A stretch of 64,000 nucleotides of DNA. It comes from Proteus alimentorum (GTDB lineage: Bacteria > Pseudomonadota > Gammaproteobacteria > Enterobacterales > Enterobacteriaceae). The notes below the pieces were generated by a model. It had not been told where the DNA came from. It made no database searches and saw only the letters and a program-made list of their open reading frames with translations. Where the stretch lies: positions 62,001-126,000 of the forward strand of contig NZ_NBVR01000020.1 of the NCBI RefSeq assembly GCF_002607735.1, read 5' to 3'. A program made the position numbers and the translations under genes. Numbering within the stretch: position 1 is the stretch's first letter; every line of letters begins with the position of its first letter. Positions 10,616 to 22,543 of the stretch are shown here, piece after piece.

Positions 10616-12862
10616 CTAAATACCTCCGCGAATTAATCCACCTAATCCTTGCCGTTCCATAAATTCGGAAGACAATTTTTTGATTTCTGTTGCCGTTTCA
10701 GCTTGCAACACCTGTTGCATGAAAGGCTGTAACATCACAGGATCAAGATGGCGTAATAAGTATTTTACCCTAGGTAAACTACGACCACTCATGCTTAACT
10801 GCCTAAAACCGAGCCCTATTAACAGCAATGCCCCTATTGGCGTACCCGCCATTTCACCACAAACACTCACTGGCAGCCGATAATATTGGCATTGTGTTGC
10901 AATCAAATTCAGTGAACGCAATAACGCAGGATGCAAATTATCATAGAGTAATGCTACATGGGTATTATTACGATCGACGGCAAGCAAGTATTGAGTCAGA
11001 TCGTTTGTTCCAACGGAGATAAAATCAACCCGATTAGCTAATTGTGACAGCATAAACACCAATGAAGGCACTTCAAGCATAATCCCCAACGGAGGTGGAA
11101 CACATTCACATTTTAGCTCTCGACTTACTTCATCACATGCTCGTAGCAACAATGTTCTTGCTTCATCAATTTCATCAATACTTGTCACCATCGGCAACAA
11201 AATTTTCAAATTTTTAAATTCGAGGTTTGCTTTTAGCATTGCACGTAGCTGAATAAGGAAGATTTCAGGTTGATCAAGCAATATTCTTATTCCTCTCCAA
11301 CCTAAGCAGGGATTTTCCTCATTAATTGGCATATAAGGAAGTTGCTTATCAGCACCAATATCTAAAGCACGCAATACAACAGGCTTATCAGGGAAAAAAG
11401 AGAGTATTTCGCGGTAGCGATTTTTCTGTTCATCTTCAGAAGGAAAACCGCTTTGTAACATAAAAGGAATTTCTGTTCGATATAAACCAACGCCATCGAT
11501 TCCCACACTAATGCGTTGTTCATACTTTATATTTAATCCCGCATTCAGTTGAACGCTAACTGCCTCACCATTTTTTAAAACCGCTTGCTGTTCAAGTTGC
11601 TCTTCTGCAATTTGGCTTAATACGCTCTCTTCATCAATAATTTGTTTGTATTCTTGAGTAATAAAAGGCTCTGGTTCAATAAATATTTCACCACGATAAC
11701 CATCAAGAATAAGCATGCGATTATGTAAAAGCTCAGGTTGAATATCTGCCCCCATAATCGCAGGGATCCCCATCGCTCTAACAAGAATGGCAGAATGCGA
11801 GTGAGTGGCGCCATCACGAACAATGACACCAGCAAGTTGTTGCTCGGGTAACTCTGCCAATAAACTTGCACTTAATTCATCTGCGACCAAAATAAAACGC
11901 TCTGGCCAAATATTGGTTGAGCTTAGATCATCATCTAAATGAAATAATAAACGGCGTCCTAATGCTTTAAGATCAGAGGCTCTTTCTCGCATATAACCAT
12001 CTTTTAGGCTAGAAAATTGGGCAGCCACTTTCTCAACCACCACTTTAACTGCCCATTCCGCAACATACCCCTGTGTAATGATTGCGGTCATTTTATGTTT
12101 AAGCTGTGGATCATTAAGTAAATGCGAGTAGAGATCAAATATGGCGGCACTCTCTTTTTGTGCATTCGCCATAAATCGCTTACTAAAGCGACGACATTCT
12201 GCGGTAGCATCTTCTAAAGCTACCGTAAGCCGATTTAATTCTGCTTTTATATCGAGAGCACTGGCTTTAAAGACATTTTCAAGAATAGGTTGAGAGACTT
12301 CTTGCCAGCCATAAGCCATCACCACACCCGTTGAAACCGAAAGTGCTTTAATACGACTTTGACGATATTGTCCAAAAAGCCCTTTAGTTTGTACTTGCGA
12401 TAATGTGGCGCCGAGCTGTGTCGCCAGTGTCACCATAAAAGATTCTTCGCTTTCATTAAATAAGCGACGCTCTTTTTGCTGAACGACTAAGACCCCAAGG
12501 AGTTGGCGACGATAGACAATAGGAACGCCAAGAAAAGCTCGGAGATCATCTTCTTTAACTTGAGGAAGGTATTTAAAGCTAGGATGTTCGCGAATATCAG
12601 CGAGGTTGATAAGTTCAGAAAGGCGACCCACTTCACCAACAACGCCTTCATCAAATGAAAGGCTAACGGCTCTCCCTCTGGGTTTTTTTAACCCTTTGGT
12701 CGCCATAAGATAAAAACAACTACGTTGTTTATCAGCGAGGTAAATAGAACACACATCCGTGTGCATTGCCTGACACGTTTCCTTGACTAAGAGTTCAAGC
12801 GCTTCTGGAAGCCCGGCTGCCATAGCGACTTTTTCTACAATTTCTCGCAAACGTGTCAGCAT
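10616..12862 (-). CDS. ptsP: PtsP, enzyme I of the nitrogen phosphotransferase system
   Basis: 748 residues, matching enzyme I-Ntr. An N-terminal GAF sensor domain (about residues 5-155) precedes the PEP-utilising enzyme domains. The phosphorylated histidine is in THSHSAIL, about residue 356; the PEP-binding motif VSVGTNDLTQYLLAVDR and the C-terminal VCGEMAG motif identify the catalytic barrel. It autophosphorylates from PEP and passes phosphate to NPr and EIIA-Ntr, regulating potassium and nitrogen functions. The start codon follows the rppH stop by eight bases, so rppH-ptsP form an operon as in E. coli. Confidence 0.96.
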   Translation of the reverse strand: MLTRLREIVEKVAMAAGLPEALELLVKETCQAMHTDVCSIYLADKQRSCFYLMATKGLKKPRGRAVSLSFDEGVVGEVGRLSELINLADIREHPSFKYLPQVKEDDLRAFLGVPIVYRRQLLGVLVVQQKERRLFNESEESFMVTLATQLGATLSQVQTKGLFGQYRQSRIKALSVSTGVVMAYGWQEVSQPILENVFKASALDIKAELNRLTVALEDATAECRRFSKRFMANAQKESAAIFDLYSHLLNDPQLKHKMTAIITQGYVAEWAVKVVVEKVAAQFSSLKDGYMRERASDLKALGRRLLFHLDDDLSSTNIWPERFILVADELSASLLAELPEQQLAGVIVRDGATHSHSAILVRAMGIPAIMGADIQPELLHNRMLILDGYRGEIFIEPEPFITQEYKQIIDEESVLSQIAEEQLEQQAVLKNGEAVSVQLNAGLNIKYEQRISVGIDGVGLYRTEIPFMLQSGFPSEDEQKNRYREILSFFPDKPVVLRALDIGADKQLPYMPINEENPCLGWRGIRILLDQPEIFLIQLRAMLKANLEFKNLKILLPMVTSIDEIDEARTLLLRACDEVSRELKCECVPPPLGIMLEVPSLVFMLSQLANRVDFISVGTNDLTQYLLAVDRNNTHVALLYDNLHPALLRSLNLIATQCQYYRLPVSVCGEMAGTPIGALLLIGLGFRQLSMSGRSLPRVKYLLRHLDPVMLQPFMQQVLQAETATEIKKLSSEFMERQGLGGLIRGGI

Positions 12863-12870
12863 AGTGTTAT

Positions 12871-13401
12871 CTAATACCTTTTACGCCGATATCCATACGA
12901 TGGACGCGGTAAAGACACTTGTTCTTGCAATGGCATGACTACTGGTGCGAACTCTTTCATTACACGTCGATAAACATCACGTTTAAAAGAGACGACTTGT
13001 CGAACAGGATACCAATAACTCACCCAACGCCAGCCATCAAATTCTGGTGTTTTGCTTTGTTGAACATTAATGTCTTTATCGTTACTTGTTAACTGCAAAA
13101 GGAACCAACGCTGTTTTTGTCCAATACAAACAGGTTTTGTGTCCCAACGCACCAAACGCTTAGGTAACTTGTAACGTAACCAGTTACGTGTGGAGGCAAG
13201 AATTTTGACATCCTTGCGACTTAACCCAACTTCTTCGAACAACTCTCGGTACATTGCCTGCTCTGGCGATTCTCCAGGGTTAATTCCTCCTTGAGGAAAC
13301 TGCCATGAATGTTGCCCATAGCGACGAGCCCAAAGCACTTGCCCTTGCCGATTACAAATTACAATCCCTACATTCGGGCGGTAGCCATCATCATCAATCA
13401 C
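12871..13401 (-). CDS. rppH: RNA pyrophosphohydrolase RppH
   Basis: 176 residues, the same length as in E. coli. The Nudix box [23 protein letters not shown] is complete near residues 37-59. It removes pyrophosphate from the 5' end of mRNA, which starts RNase E-dependent decay. The N-terminus [15 protein letters not shown] and the segment [10 protein letters not shown]-like [21 protein letters not shown] are near-invariant in the family. It is divergent from the thiamine transport operon; its promoter must lie in 13402-13480. Confidence 0.97.
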   Translation of the reverse strand: MIDDDGYRPNVGIVICNRQGQVLWARRYGQHSWQFPQGGINPGESPEQAMYRELFEEVGLSRKDVKILASTRNWLRYKLPKRLVRWDTKPVCIGQKQRWFLLQLTSNDKDINVQQSKTPEFDGWRWVSYWYPVRQVVSFKRDVYRRVMKEFAPVVMPLQEQVSLPRPSYGYRRKRY

Positions 13402-13482
13402 TAGACTACCTCAATAACCAAATTTGAAAGATAACTCATTGTTTCATACTACCCACAAACGGTAAACCTCTATCAACAGACT

Positions 13483-13510
13483 TTGCACAACGCGCGTATT
13501 TATCTACAAT
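13483..13510 (+). promoter_or_regulatory. Probable sigma-70 promoter of thiBPQ
   Basis: TTGCAC (13483-13488) and TACAAT (13505-13510) are separated by 16 bp. The predicted transcription start at about 13517 falls at the first bases of the TPP riboswitch, which supports the call. Confidence 0.65.
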
Positions 13511-13514
13511 GGGA

Positions 13515-13594
13515 AAGTCTCAACGGGGTGCCTTTTTAGGCTGAGAAAAACTCGTGGAACCTGATCCAGCTAATACTGGCGTAGGGATTTGAGC
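13515..13594 (+). promoter_or_regulatory. TPP riboswitch (THI element)
   Basis: The conserved parts of the thiamine pyrophosphate aptamer occur in order: an outer P1 stem (CTCAA with TTGAG), the ACGGGGTGC and GGCTGAGA blocks, then GAACCTGATCCAGCTAATACTGGCGTAGGGA. It lies directly before thiB, a thiamine-binding protein, so thiamine pyrophosphate should lower expression of the importer. The ribosome site of thiB is only about 60 bases after the aptamer, which leaves room for control of translation start rather than a long terminator; no strong U-tract hairpin was seen. Confidence 0.95.
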
Positions 13595-13669
13595 CAGGAT
13601 GTTGCAATATTCATTGGTTTGCCATCCTCACTCCTCAGATCCTACCTGACTTTTACTGAGGAACTAAAT

Positions 13670-14683
13670 GTGTTAACTAAATCGCTTCGCTTTACTTTCC
13701 TTCTGGGCGCACTGGGCATTGTGAGCACTTTTTCAACGCAAGCCTTCGCACAAAAACCTACGCTCACTGTTTACACCTATGATTCATTTACCGCAGATTG
13801 GGGGCCAGGGCCTGCAATAAAAAAGGCGTTTGAACAGCAATGTGATTGTGAGCTAAAACTGGTTGCTCTATCTGATGGCGTGTCTTTACTCAATCGCTTA
13901 CGTATGGAAGGTGATAAAAGTAAAGCTGATATTATTTTAGGATTAGATAACAATCTGATCCATGCAGCAAAAGAAACCGGACTTTTCGCACCAAGTCATA
14001 TCGATACATCCAAACTCACCTTACCTGAAAAATGGACTGACGATACCTTTGTGCCTTATGACTACGGTTACTTTGCTTTTATTTATGATAAAAACCGAGT
14101 CAAGAACCCGCCCAAAAGCATGACTGAACTGCTAAACAGCCCAGAAAAATGGAAAATCCTCTATCAAGATCCTCGCACCAGTACTCCGGGTTTAGGTTTA
14201 ATGCTATGGATGCAGTCACTTTATCCTGAAAATACGGCCACTGAATGGAAAAAATTGTCAGAAAAAACGCTGACAGTGACTAAAGGTTGGAGTGAGTCTT
14301 ATGGCTTATTCTTAAAAGGCGAAGGTGATTTTGTACTTAGCTACACATCATCGCCGGGTTATCACATTTTAGCGGATAAAAAAGATAACTATGCGGCTGC
14401 TATTTTTGATGAAGGGCATTATTTGCAAGTCGAGGTTGCCGCAAAACTGAAATCAAGCAAACAACCTGAATTAGCACAGCAATTTATGCAATTTATATTA
14501 ACCCCAGCTTTCCAAGAAACTATACCAACGACTAATTGGATGTATCCTGTTATAGATATGCCATTACCTGACGTCTATTCATTAATGCCTAAACCCGAAA
14601 AATCATTGCAATTCGATGCAGATGTTGTCGCCAAAGAGCGCCAAACATGGACGCGTAATTGGCAATCTGCGGTTAGTCGCTAA
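13670..14683 (+). CDS. thiB: Thiamine ABC transporter, periplasmic binding protein
   Basis: Start taken at a GTG (13670) because a TGAGGAA ribosome site lies eight bases before it and because the longer upstream frame would begin inside the riboswitch. The product is 337 residues, near the 327 of E. coli ThiB. A signal peptide (KSLR, hydrophobic run, STQAFA) is followed by the mature start QKPTLTVYTYDSFTADWGPGP, typical of ThiB. It binds thiamine and its phosphates in the periplasm and delivers them to ThiPQ. The stop overlaps the thiP start (TAATG). Confidence 0.95.
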   Translation: MLTKSLRFTFLLGALGIVSTFSTQAFAQKPTLTVYTYDSFTADWGPGPAIKKAFEQQCDCELKLVALSDGVSLLNRLRMEGDKSKADIILGLDNNLIHAAKETGLFAPSHIDTSKLTLPEKWTDDTFVPYDYGYFAFIYDKNRVKNPPKSMTELLNSPEKWKILYQDPRTSTPGLGLMLWMQSLYPENTATEWKKLSEKTLTVTKGWSESYGLFLKGEGDFVLSYTSSPGYHILADKKDNYAAAIFDEGHYLQVEVAAKLKSSKQPELAQQFMQFILTPAFQETIPTTNWMYPVIDMPLPDVYSLMPKPEKSLQFDADVVAKERQTWTRNWQSAVSR

Positions 14684-16263
14684 TGGGAAGATGGCTTATC
14701 CCGGGGCTATGTGCCTCGGGTTTACTGCTTATTGTAGCGTTATTATCATTTGGTGCATTGTGGTTTAACGCACCAAGTGGTGAGCTGTCTTCGATTTTTG
14801 CTGATGAATATTTATGGCATGTCGTCCGTTTTACTTTCTGGCAAGCCTTTTTATCTGCACTATTTTCGATACTACCTGCTATTTGGCTCGCCAAAGCACT
14901 CTATCGACGCCAATTTACAGGGCGAACACTGTTTTTACGCCTATGCGCCATGAGCCTTGTATTACCAGTTCTAGTGGCACTTTTTGGTATTTTAACGGTT
15001 TATGGCAGGGTGGGATGGATTGCGCAAATCTGTGATTCACTAGGGATCGACTACCAATTTACCCCTTATGGTTTACAAGGCATTTTATTAGCTCATATCT
15101 TTTTCAATATGCCATTAGCAACCCGAATGCTATTACAAGCACTTGAAAGCATCTCATCAGAGCAACGCCAGTTAGCTTCACAACTCGGCATGAATGGTTG
15201 GCAACGTTTCCGCTTTCTGGAGTTTCCCTATTTATGGCGCCAAATGCTCCCCACTGCATCGCTGATTTTTATGCTCTGCTTTGCAAGCTTTGCTACTGTG
15301 TTGGCATTAGGTGGAGGTCCCTCGGCAACAACGGTTGAACTCGCTATTTATCAAGCATTAAGTTATGACTACGATTTACATCGCGCGGCACTTTTAGCCT
15401 TGATCCAACTCTTTTGTTGTTTAGGTTTAGTGCTTATCAGCCAAAAGCTAAAAGGCACCCTTTTTGTGGGAAACAGCCAAAAGCAGCATTGGCGCGATCC
15501 CCATGATCCGATCTTTAGCAAAATAACAGATGCTCTAATTATCACTCTTGCGATCCTCTTTTTAGTGCCACCTATTTTAGCCGTGATCACCGATGGCCTT
15601 AATCACCAATTTCTACGAGTCATACAACAGCCTGTACTTTGGCAAGCTTTTACAACCTCACTGATTATTGCGGTTGGTGCGGGTGTTGTTTGCGTTGTAT
15701 TAACGATGATGTTGCTATGGAGTAGCCGAGAACTTCGCTTACGCCATTTTAAAAAAGCAGGGCAAACCATGGAAATGAGTGGTTTGATCATTCTAGCGAT
15801 GCCGGGCATTGTGTTGGCAACAGGCCTTTTTCTGTTATTAAACAATACGATTGGATTACCTGAATCACCGTATATTTTAGTCATTTTAACCAACGCGTTA
15901 ATTGCCATTCCCTATGCCCTAAAAGTGCTTGAAAACCCGATGAATGATATCGCTTCACGTTATGGCTTTTTATGTCAGTCGCTAAATTTACAAGGAATAA
16001 ACCGACTCCGTTGGATAGAACTACGTGCATTAAAAAAGCCAATCTCACAAGCCCTTGCCTTTGCTTGTGTCATTTCTATTGGTGACTTTGGGATTGTGGC
16101 GCTTTTTGGTAATGAAACCTTTAGAACATTACCTTTCTATCTTTATCAGCAAATTGGCGCTTATCACACACAAGATGGGGCGGTAACAGCCATGATCTTA
16201 TTGCTACTTTGCTTCTCTCTTTTTAGCCTAATAGAACGATTGGCAGGAAAATCTTATGATTAA
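14683..16263 (+). CDS. thiP: Thiamine ABC transporter permease
   Basis: 526 residues, a tandem-duplicated permease with two halves of about six membrane helices each. Each half carries an ABC-permease coupling loop (EAA-like: [20 protein letters not shown] around residue 165 and [21 protein letters not shown] around residue 425). It forms the channel for thiamine in the ThiBPQ importer. It shares a base with thiB and overlaps thiQ by eight bases, so the three are translated as a coupled operon. Confidence 0.95.
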   Translation: MGRWLIPGLCASGLLLIVALLSFGALWFNAPSGELSSIFADEYLWHVVRFTFWQAFLSALFSILPAIWLAKALYRRQFTGRTLFLRLCAMSLVLPVLVALFGILTVYGRVGWIAQICDSLGIDYQFTPYGLQGILLAHIFFNMPLATRMLLQALESISSEQRQLASQLGMNGWQRFRFLEFPYLWRQMLPTASLIFMLCFASFATVLALGGGPSATTVELAIYQALSYDYDLHRAALLALIQLFCCLGLVLISQKLKGTLFVGNSQKQHWRDPHDPIFSKITDALIITLAILFLVPPILAVITDGLNHQFLRVIQQPVLWQAFTTSLIIAVGAGVVCVVLTMMLLWSSRELRLRHFKKAGQTMEMSGLIILAMPGIVLATGLFLLLNNTIGLPESPYILVILTNALIAIPYALKVLENPMNDIASRYGFLCQSLNLQGINRLRWIELRALKKPISQALAFACVISIGDFGIVALFGNETFRTLPFYLYQQIGAYHTQDGAVTAMILLLLCFSLFSLIERLAGKSYD

Positions 16264-16957
16264 ATTAGAGCATCTTGCTTACACTTATGAACACCAACAT
16301 CTCTTATTTAATCTAACGGTGAATGCAGGAGAACGCATTGCTGTATTGGGGCCAAGTGGTGCTGGTAAAAGTACATTACTCAGTTTAATTGCTGGCTTTT
16401 TACCATCAGAAAAAGGAAGCCTGTTTCTTAATGGTCAAGATCATACAAAAACAGTGCCAGCAAAACGCCCTATTTCCATGTTATTTCAAGATAATAATCT
16501 ATTCCCTCATTTAACTGTCAGGCAAAATATTGGCTTGGGGTTAAATCCTGGATTAAAACTGACTGGAGATCAAAAAGCGCTACTAGAGAATCGAGCAGAG
16601 CAAGTGGCTCTCAGTGAATATCTTGAACGTATACCTTCTCAATTATCAGGCGGTCAGCGCCAACGTGTTGCTATTGCACGTTGTCTTGTTCGTGAACAAC
16701 CTATTTTATTACTTGATGAGCCTTTTTCTGCACTCGATCCCGCCTTACGCATTGAGATGTTGGCACTACTCGAGCAACTTTGCCGTGAAAAAGCGTTAAC
16801 CTTATTGATGGTTTCTCATAGCTTAGAAGATGCAGCAAAAATTGCCTCAAGAGCGATTGTGATAGATAACGGTATGATTGTGTATGATGGAAATACACAA
16901 TCACTAATAAATGGTGAAGTGGATCAATCACTTATTTTAGGTGTTCCGTTTAATTAA
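16256..16957 (+). CDS. thiQ: Thiamine ABC transporter ATP-binding subunit
   Basis: 233 residues with all ABC ATPase motifs: Walker [10 protein letters not shown] near residue 33, signature [13 protein letters not shown] near residue 128, Walker [13 protein letters not shown] and the switch histidine in [10 protein letters not shown]. It energises thiamine import through ThiP. Last gene of the riboswitch-controlled operon; no clear terminator was found in the short gap before polB. Confidence 0.95.
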   Translation: MIKLEHLAYTYEHQHLLFNLTVNAGERIAVLGPSGAGKSTLLSLIAGFLPSEKGSLFLNGQDHTKTVPAKRPISMLFQDNNLFPHLTVRQNIGLGLNPGLKLTGDQKALLENRAEQVALSEYLERIPSQLSGGQRQRVAIARCLVREQPILLLDEPFSALDPALRIEMLALLEQLCREKALTLLMVSHSLEDAAKIASRAIVIDNGMIVYDGNTQSLINGEVDQSLILGVPFN

Positions 16958-16973
16958 TCTCGGCCAAAATTAA

Positions 16974-17004
16974 CTGTATAAATAACCACTACATTGACTA
17001 TAAT
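16974..17004 (+). promoter_or_regulatory. Probable LexA box and promoter of polB
   Basis: CTGTATAAATAACCAC at 16974-16989 matches the LexA consensus CTG-N10-CAG at five of the six outer bases with an AT-rich core. A perfect TATAAT at 16999-17004 follows, so the box overlaps the expected -35 region. E. coli polB (dinA) is SOS-controlled through a box of very similar sequence. Confidence 0.6.
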
Positions 17005-17045
17005 AAACACATCTTTAGTGAATTATTTGTGTTTATTGGGTGCTC

Positions 17046-19400
17046 ATGATTGGTCATACGGAACAAGGCTTTATTCTTACTCGCCACTGGAGCGACACAC
17101 CAAAAGGTATTGTCGTCTCTTATTGGCTGGCTACGGATAATGGACCACGTAAAGTCACTGTTCCAATGCAACGTGCTATCGGTTTTGTTGCCCGCCAACA
17201 TGAAACTGTTTTACGCTCACTCGTTAATAAAAATCCTGATATTGAAATTCGCCCTCTCGATTTAAAAGATTTCGAAAGACAACCTGTTTTTGGGGTTTAT
17301 TGCAAACAATATCGCCAACTTGTTCAACTTGAGCAACAACTTAAAGAGCACCACATCCGCCTTTATGAAGCGGATATCCGCCCGCATGAACGTTATATGA
17401 TGGAGCGCTTTATCACCGCACCTGTCTGGTTTCGTTATCAACAAAATAATATTGTTACATTAAAACCAGCACCAGATTATCGCCCTGCGCTTCGAACGGT
17501 CTCTTTAGATATTGAAACCAGTGAATTTGGTGAGCTTTACTCTATTGGGCTTGCTGGCTGTGGTGATAATGTGGTGTTTATGCTTACTGATGAGTTGTCC
17601 GTAGAGTGTGAAAGCCAGCAACTTCAAGGCTATCGCTTATGCTATGTCAGTAGCCGATTGCATTTAATTGAAAAACTGAATGAGTGGATACAACACTACG
17701 ATCCTGATGCGATTATCGGTTGGAATTTAATTCAGTTCGATCTGCGTATTTTGTACACACATGCCCAACGGTATGGCGTCGGTTTATTATTAGGTCGTCA
17801 AAATAGCCCGTTAGAGTGGCGAGAGCATGGGTTTAAAAAAGGTCATTTTTTTGCTTCTGCTCAAGGTCGTTTAATTATCGATGGGATCGATGCTTTGAAA
17901 ATGGCGACATGGAATTTCCCCTCTTTTAGCCTCGAATCCGTTGCTCAAGCACTGTTAGGTGAAGGTAAAGCCATCGATACACCTTACGCCAGAATGGATG
18001 AAATTAATCGACGCTTTAAAGAAGATAAACCGGCACTGGCTTATTATAATTGGCAAGATTGTGTCTTAGTGAACCGCATCTTTGATGCAACCTCTCTTAT
18101 GGCATTCTTATTAGAGAGAGCTTGTGTTACAGGGCTTTCCGTTGATAGAAGCGGAGGATCTGTGGCGGCATTTACGCATCTCTACCTCCCTTCAATGCAT
18201 CGCATTGGATATGTTGCACCTAACCAAGGTGAAAAACCTGAAGAGCATAGCCCCGGTGGCTTTGTCATGGACTCCGCTCCCGGCTTATATGACTCTGTTG
18301 TTGTACTTGATTACAAAAGCCTTTATCCCTCTATTATTCGTACTTTTTTAATCGATCCCGTAGGAATGATTGAAGGAATACACCAACCGGATGAAAAGTT
18401 TTCTATTTCTGGATTTCGCCAAGCTCGATTTTCACGAGAACTGCACTGTTTACCAGCTATTGTGTCGCAAATTTGGCATGAAAGAGATAATGCCAAACTA
18501 CATAAAAATGCCCCGCTCTCTCAAGCACTCAAAATTATTATGAATGCTTTTTATGGTGTTTTAGGCTCTGTGGGCTGTCGCTTTTTTGATCCTCGTTTAG
18601 CGTCTTCCATTACGCTACGAGGCCATGAAATTATGAAAAAAACGCGAGAGTTAATTGAAGCCAAAGGCTATCAAGTTATTTATGGCGATACAGATTCAAC
18701 CTTTGTTTGGCTGAAATCACTTCATACAGAACAACAAGCACAACAGATTGGGTATCAATTAGTACAAGATGTAAATCAATGGTGGAAAACACATCTCTTT
18801 GAAAACTACCAACTTGATTGCAAATTAGAACTAGAATACGAGACCCATTATCGCCGCTTTTTAATGCCCACTATCCGAGGTATGGAAACCGGTAGCAAAA
18901 AACGCTACGCCGGACTCAGCAATGATAAAATGGTGTTTAAAGGATTAGAAACTGTCAGAACAGATTGGACTCCTCTCGCTCAAAAATTTCAACAGGAGCT
19001 TTATACACGCATTTTTCATCAGCAACCTTATCAGCAGTTTATTCGTGATTATGTCGCGGATACGCTTGCGGGAAAATATGATGAGAGATTGGTGTATCGT
19101 AAACGGTTACGTCGAAAGTTATCAGAATATCAGCACCACGTTCCCCCTCATGTCAAAGCAGCGCGTAAAGCAGATGAATATAATTTATCCCAAAATAGAC
19201 CTCAACAATATCAGCAAGGCGGTTGGATTAGTTATATAATTACCCTCTTGGGGCCTGAGCCGTTAGAGCACATTACCACTGCACCTGATTATGAGCACTA
19301 TATCAATAAGCAGTTAATGCCTATTGCAGATGCAATCCTGCCTTTTATACAAGATGATTTTTCAACCTTGTTAAATGGACAAATGACACTCTCATTTTAA
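17046..19400 (+). CDS. polB: DNA polymerase II (family B, SOS-inducible)
   Basis: 784 residues from the ATG at 17046, close to the 783 of E. coli; a GTG six bases upstream would add two residues. The 3'-5' exonuclease motif [16 protein letters not shown] lies near residue 155, and the family B polymerase motifs [25 protein letters not shown] and YGDTDSTF follow in order. Pol II takes part in replication restart and translesion bypass. It is preceded by a probable LexA box. The gene is intact with no internal disruption. Confidence 0.96.
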   Translation: MIGHTEQGFILTRHWSDTPKGIVVSYWLATDNGPRKVTVPMQRAIGFVARQHETVLRSLVNKNPDIEIRPLDLKDFERQPVFGVYCKQYRQLVQLEQQLKEHHIRLYEADIRPHERYMMERFITAPVWFRYQQNNIVTLKPAPDYRPALRTVSLDIETSEFGELYSIGLAGCGDNVVFMLTDELSVECESQQLQGYRLCYVSSRLHLIEKLNEWIQHYDPDAIIGWNLIQFDLRILYTHAQRYGVGLLLGRQNSPLEWREHGFKKGHFFASAQGRLIIDGIDALKMATWNFPSFSLESVAQALLGEGKAIDTPYARMDEINRRFKEDKPALAYYNWQDCVLVNRIFDATSLMAFLLERACVTGLSVDRSGGSVAAFTHLYLPSMHRIGYVAPNQGEKPEEHSPGGFVMDSAPGLYDSVVVLDYKSLYPSIIRTFLIDPVGMIEGIHQPDEKFSISGFRQARFSRELHCLPAIVSQIWHERDNAKLHKNAPLSQALKIIMNAFYGVLGSVGCRFFDPRLASSITLRGHEIMKKTRELIEAKGYQVIYGDTDSTFVWLKSLHTEQQAQQIGYQLVQDVNQWWKTHLFENYQLDCKLELEYETHYRRFLMPTIRGMETGSKKRYAGLSNDKMVFKGLETVRTDWTPLAQKFQQELYTRIFHQQPYQQFIRDYVADTLAGKYDERLVYRKRLRRKLSEYQHHVPPHVKAARKADEYNLSQNRPQQYQQGGWISYIITLLGPEPLEHITTAPDYEHYINKQLMPIADAILPFIQDDFSTLLNGQMTLSF

Positions 19401-19585
19401 GTTGTGTCATTTTGCAGGTGACGGTTTGCTTTGCATCTATTAACATAACGCCCCTTTGGTGATAATTAGCTTTTCTTTGTTCAAGAAATAAGCAATTTTT
19501 ATCCCGCAGATTTTAATGACAACACCGCAATACTGCATTCATTAATAATTCCTAAATTATATATTTGAGAGCTGAGTTTATATAT

Positions 19586-22489
19586 ATGCCTTTTACTCTT
19601 GGTCAACGTTGGATTAGCGATACTGAAAGCGAGCTTGGACTGGGTACTGTTGTGGCCGTTGATGCCCGCATGGTCACCTTACTTTTTCCTGCCTGTGGCG
19701 AAAACCGCCTTTACTCCCGTCATGATGCACCGATAACGCGGGTAATGTTCAATGCAGGAGATACCGTCACCAGTCACGAAGGTTGGAAACTCGCCATCGA
19801 TAACGTTGTAGAAGATAACGGCCTACTTATCTACCATGGTGTACGTTTAGACACTGAAGAGCCTGCACAATTACGTGAAGTGTTCTTAGATAACAAACTC
19901 ACTTTTAATAAGCCCCAAGATCGCCTTTTTGCCGGTCAAATCGACCGTATGGATCGCTTTGCCTTACGCTACCGCGCTCGTAAATTTATGAGCGAGCAGT
20001 TTAAGCAAGCACAAAGTGGTTTACGTGGTATTCGCGCAAGCCTTATACCCCATCAGCTTTATATTGCCAATGAAGTGGGTAAACGTCATAACCCTCGCGT
20101 ATTATTAGCTGATGAAGTGGGCTTAGGTAAAACCATTGAAGCCGGGATGATTATCCACCAGCAATTAATGGATGGTCGTGCTGAGCGAGTGTTGATTATT
20201 GTGCCTGAAAGCTTACAACATCAATGGTTAGTTGAAATGTTACGTCGTTTCAACCTCCGTTTCTCACTGTTTGATGATAGCCGTTATAGTGAATCTCTAT
20301 TAGATAGCGATAATCCATTTGAAACAGAACAGATGATCATCTGCTCTTTAGATTTTGTGCGTAAAAATAAGCAACGTTTTGAACACTTAGTTGAAGCAAC
20401 ATGGGATATGTTAGTTGTCGATGAAGCGCATCACCTTGTTTGGAGTGAAGATGCTCCAAGCCGTGAATATCAAGTGATTGAAGAGTTAGCTGAATCTATT
20501 CCTTCTGTATTGCTATTAACCGCAACCCCAGAGCAGTTAGGTCAAGAAAGCCACTTTGCCCGTTTGCGTCTGCTTGATCCAAGCCGTTTCCATGACTACA
20601 ACGAATTTATTAATGAGCAACAAAAATATCGCCCTGTTGCCGATGCTGTCACTATTTTGCTATCAGAAGATGATTTAAACACTGAACAACAAAATATCAT
20701 CAGTGAAATGATCAGCGAGCAAGATGTTGAGCCATTACTAAAAGCGGCAAATACCCAAGGTGAAGAACGTACTAAGTCTCGCCAAGAGCTTATCCACATG
20801 TTGATGGATAGACACGGTACAGGTCGTCTGTTATTCCGAAATACCCGTTCTGGTGTTAAAGGTTTCCCAAATCGCTTACTTCACGCGATAAAAATGCCAC
20901 TGCCAACACAATATCAAACGGCGATCAAAGTAGCTGAAATTATGGCAGCGAAAAAGAGCCTCGAAGTTCGTGCAAAAGAGATGCTCTACCCTGAACGTAT
21001 TTACCAAGAATTCGAAGGTGAAAACGCAACATGGTGGAACTTTGACCCTCGTGTTGAATGGCTACTGGGTTTCTTAACTGCAAATCGTAATGAAAAAGTA
21101 CTGGTAATTTGTGCTCAAGCAGCAACAGCACTGCAATTAGAACAAGTTTTACGTGAGCGTGAAGGGATTCGTGCAGCAGTCTTCCACGAAGGGATGTCAT
21201 TACTTGAACGCGATCGTGCAGCGGCTTATTTTGCTTCTGAAGAAGAAGGCGCACAAGTTCTGCTATGTTCAGAAATCGGCTCTGAAGGACGTAACTTCCA
21301 GTTTGCTAATCAACTGGTTATGTTTGATCTGCCATTTAACCCTGATTTACTAGAACAACGTATTGGTCGTCTCGATCGTATTGGTCAAAATCGCGACATT
21401 GATATTCGTATTCCTTATCTTGAAGGTACGGCCCAATCGGTATTATTACGTTGGTATCACGAAGGCTTAGATGCCTTTGAGCATACTTGTCCAACAGGTC
21501 GTACTATTTATGACAGCAAATATGATGCTCTCGTCAATTACCTTGCACAACCTAATGAATTAGCTGATTTTGATGAGTTTATTGTCGCTTGTCGTAAACA
21601 GCATGATGAAATGAAGCTCAAACTTGAGCAAGGCCGCGACCGCCTATTAGAAATGCATTCTAACGGTGGTGAAGTGGGCGTTGAATTAGCGGGTGAAATT
21701 GCGGCTCAAGATAACGATCCTGAGTTAGTAAACTTTGCACTGAACTTGTTTGATATCGTCGGTATTAATCAAGAAGATCGCAGTGATAGCCTAATTATTT
21801 TAACCCCATCCGATCATATGTTGGTGCCTGATTTCCCAGGATTACCGCAAGATGGTTGCACTATCACATTTGATAGAGAGCAAGCGTTATCTCGTGAAGA
21901 TACCCAATTTATCAGTTGGGAACACCCCATTATCCGTAATGGCTTAGATTTGATTTTATCTGGCGATACAGGAAGTTGTGCCGTTTCTTTATTAAAAAAT
22001 AAAGCCTTGCCAGTGGGAACGCTGTTAGTTGAACTGATTTATGTCGTAGAAGCACAAGCGCCTAAACATCTTCATTTAAGCCGTTTCTTACCAGCAACAC
22101 CGGTTCGCTTATTACTTGATCTAAAAGGTAATAACCTTGCATCTCAAGTTGAGTTTGAAAGCTTTAACCGCCAATTAAATGCGGTTAATCGCCATACTTC
22201 GAGCAAACTGGTCAATGCGGTACAAAGTGAAGTTCACCATGTACTTAAAGCCTCTGAACCGTTAATGGAAGTCGAAGCGAAAGGACTTATCCAAAAAGCG
22301 AAAGAAGAAGCCGATCGCGTGCTGACTCATGAATTATCGCGCTTAGACGCTCTACGTGCAGTCAACCCAAATATTCGTGATGATGAAGTCGAAGCAATTG
22401 AAAATGAACGTGCTCATATTCTTAACCATTTAGATGAAGCAACGTGGCGTTTAGATTCAATTCGCCTCATCGTTGTTACCCACCAATAA
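19586..22489 (+). CDS. rapA: RapA, RNA polymerase-recycling Swi2/Snf2 ATPase
   Basis: Start at the ATG of MPFTLGQRW (19586), as in E. coli, although the frame is open seven codons further to a TTG. 967 residues. N-terminal RNA-polymerase-binding Tudor-like domains precede the helicase core with Walker [14 protein letters not shown] near residue 170, DEAH box [10 protein letters not shown] and helicase C-terminal motif [10 protein letters not shown]. RapA binds RNA polymerase and uses ATP to free it from post-termination complexes. A hairpin with a short T-run separates it from rluA. Confidence 0.96.
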   Translation: MPFTLGQRWISDTESELGLGTVVAVDARMVTLLFPACGENRLYSRHDAPITRVMFNAGDTVTSHEGWKLAIDNVVEDNGLLIYHGVRLDTEEPAQLREVFLDNKLTFNKPQDRLFAGQIDRMDRFALRYRARKFMSEQFKQAQSGLRGIRASLIPHQLYIANEVGKRHNPRVLLADEVGLGKTIEAGMIIHQQLMDGRAERVLIIVPESLQHQWLVEMLRRFNLRFSLFDDSRYSESLLDSDNPFETEQMIICSLDFVRKNKQRFEHLVEATWDMLVVDEAHHLVWSEDAPSREYQVIEELAESIPSVLLLTATPEQLGQESHFARLRLLDPSRFHDYNEFINEQQKYRPVADAVTILLSEDDLNTEQQNIISEMISEQDVEPLLKAANTQGEERTKSRQELIHMLMDRHGTGRLLFRNTRSGVKGFPNRLLHAIKMPLPTQYQTAIKVAEIMAAKKSLEVRAKEMLYPERIYQEFEGENATWWNFDPRVEWLLGFLTANRNEKVLVICAQAATALQLEQVLREREGIRAAVFHEGMSLLERDRAAAYFASEEEGAQVLLCSEIGSEGRNFQFANQLVMFDLPFNPDLLEQRIGRLDRIGQNRDIDIRIPYLEGTAQSVLLRWYHEGLDAFEHTCPTGRTIYDSKYDALVNYLAQPNELADFDEFIVACRKQHDEMKLKLEQGRDRLLEMHSNGGEVGVELAGEIAAQDNDPELVNFALNLFDIVGINQEDRSDSLIILTPSDHMLVPDFPGLPQDGCTITFDREQALSREDTQFISWEHPIIRNGLDLILSGDTGSCAVSLLKNKALPVGTLLVELIYVVEAQAPKHLHLSRFLPATPVRLLLDLKGNNLASQVEFESFNRQLNAVNRHTSSKLVNAVQSEVHHVLKASEPLMEVEAKGLIQKAKEEADRVLTHELSRLDALRAVNPNIRDDEVEAIENERAHILNHLDEATWRLDSIRLIVVTHQ

Positions 22490-22501
22490 TTACCGTTAAA
22501 G

Positions 22502-22528
22502 CGGGGAGTTTTTACTCCCCGTTGTTTT
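22502..22528 (+). terminator. Hairpin terminator between rapA and rluA
   Basis: CGGGGAG and CTCCCCG (7 bp, GC-rich) enclose six bases and are followed by TTGTTTT. It lies 12 bp after the rapA stop and probably limits readthrough into rluA. Confidence 0.65.
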
Positions 22529-22543
22529 GATGAGATATCCACC

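Noticed and set aside
13589-13669. Upstream extension of thiB
   Set aside because: It begins inside the TPP aptamer and would place 27 residues before the signal peptide; the GTG at 13670 has a proper ribosome site.
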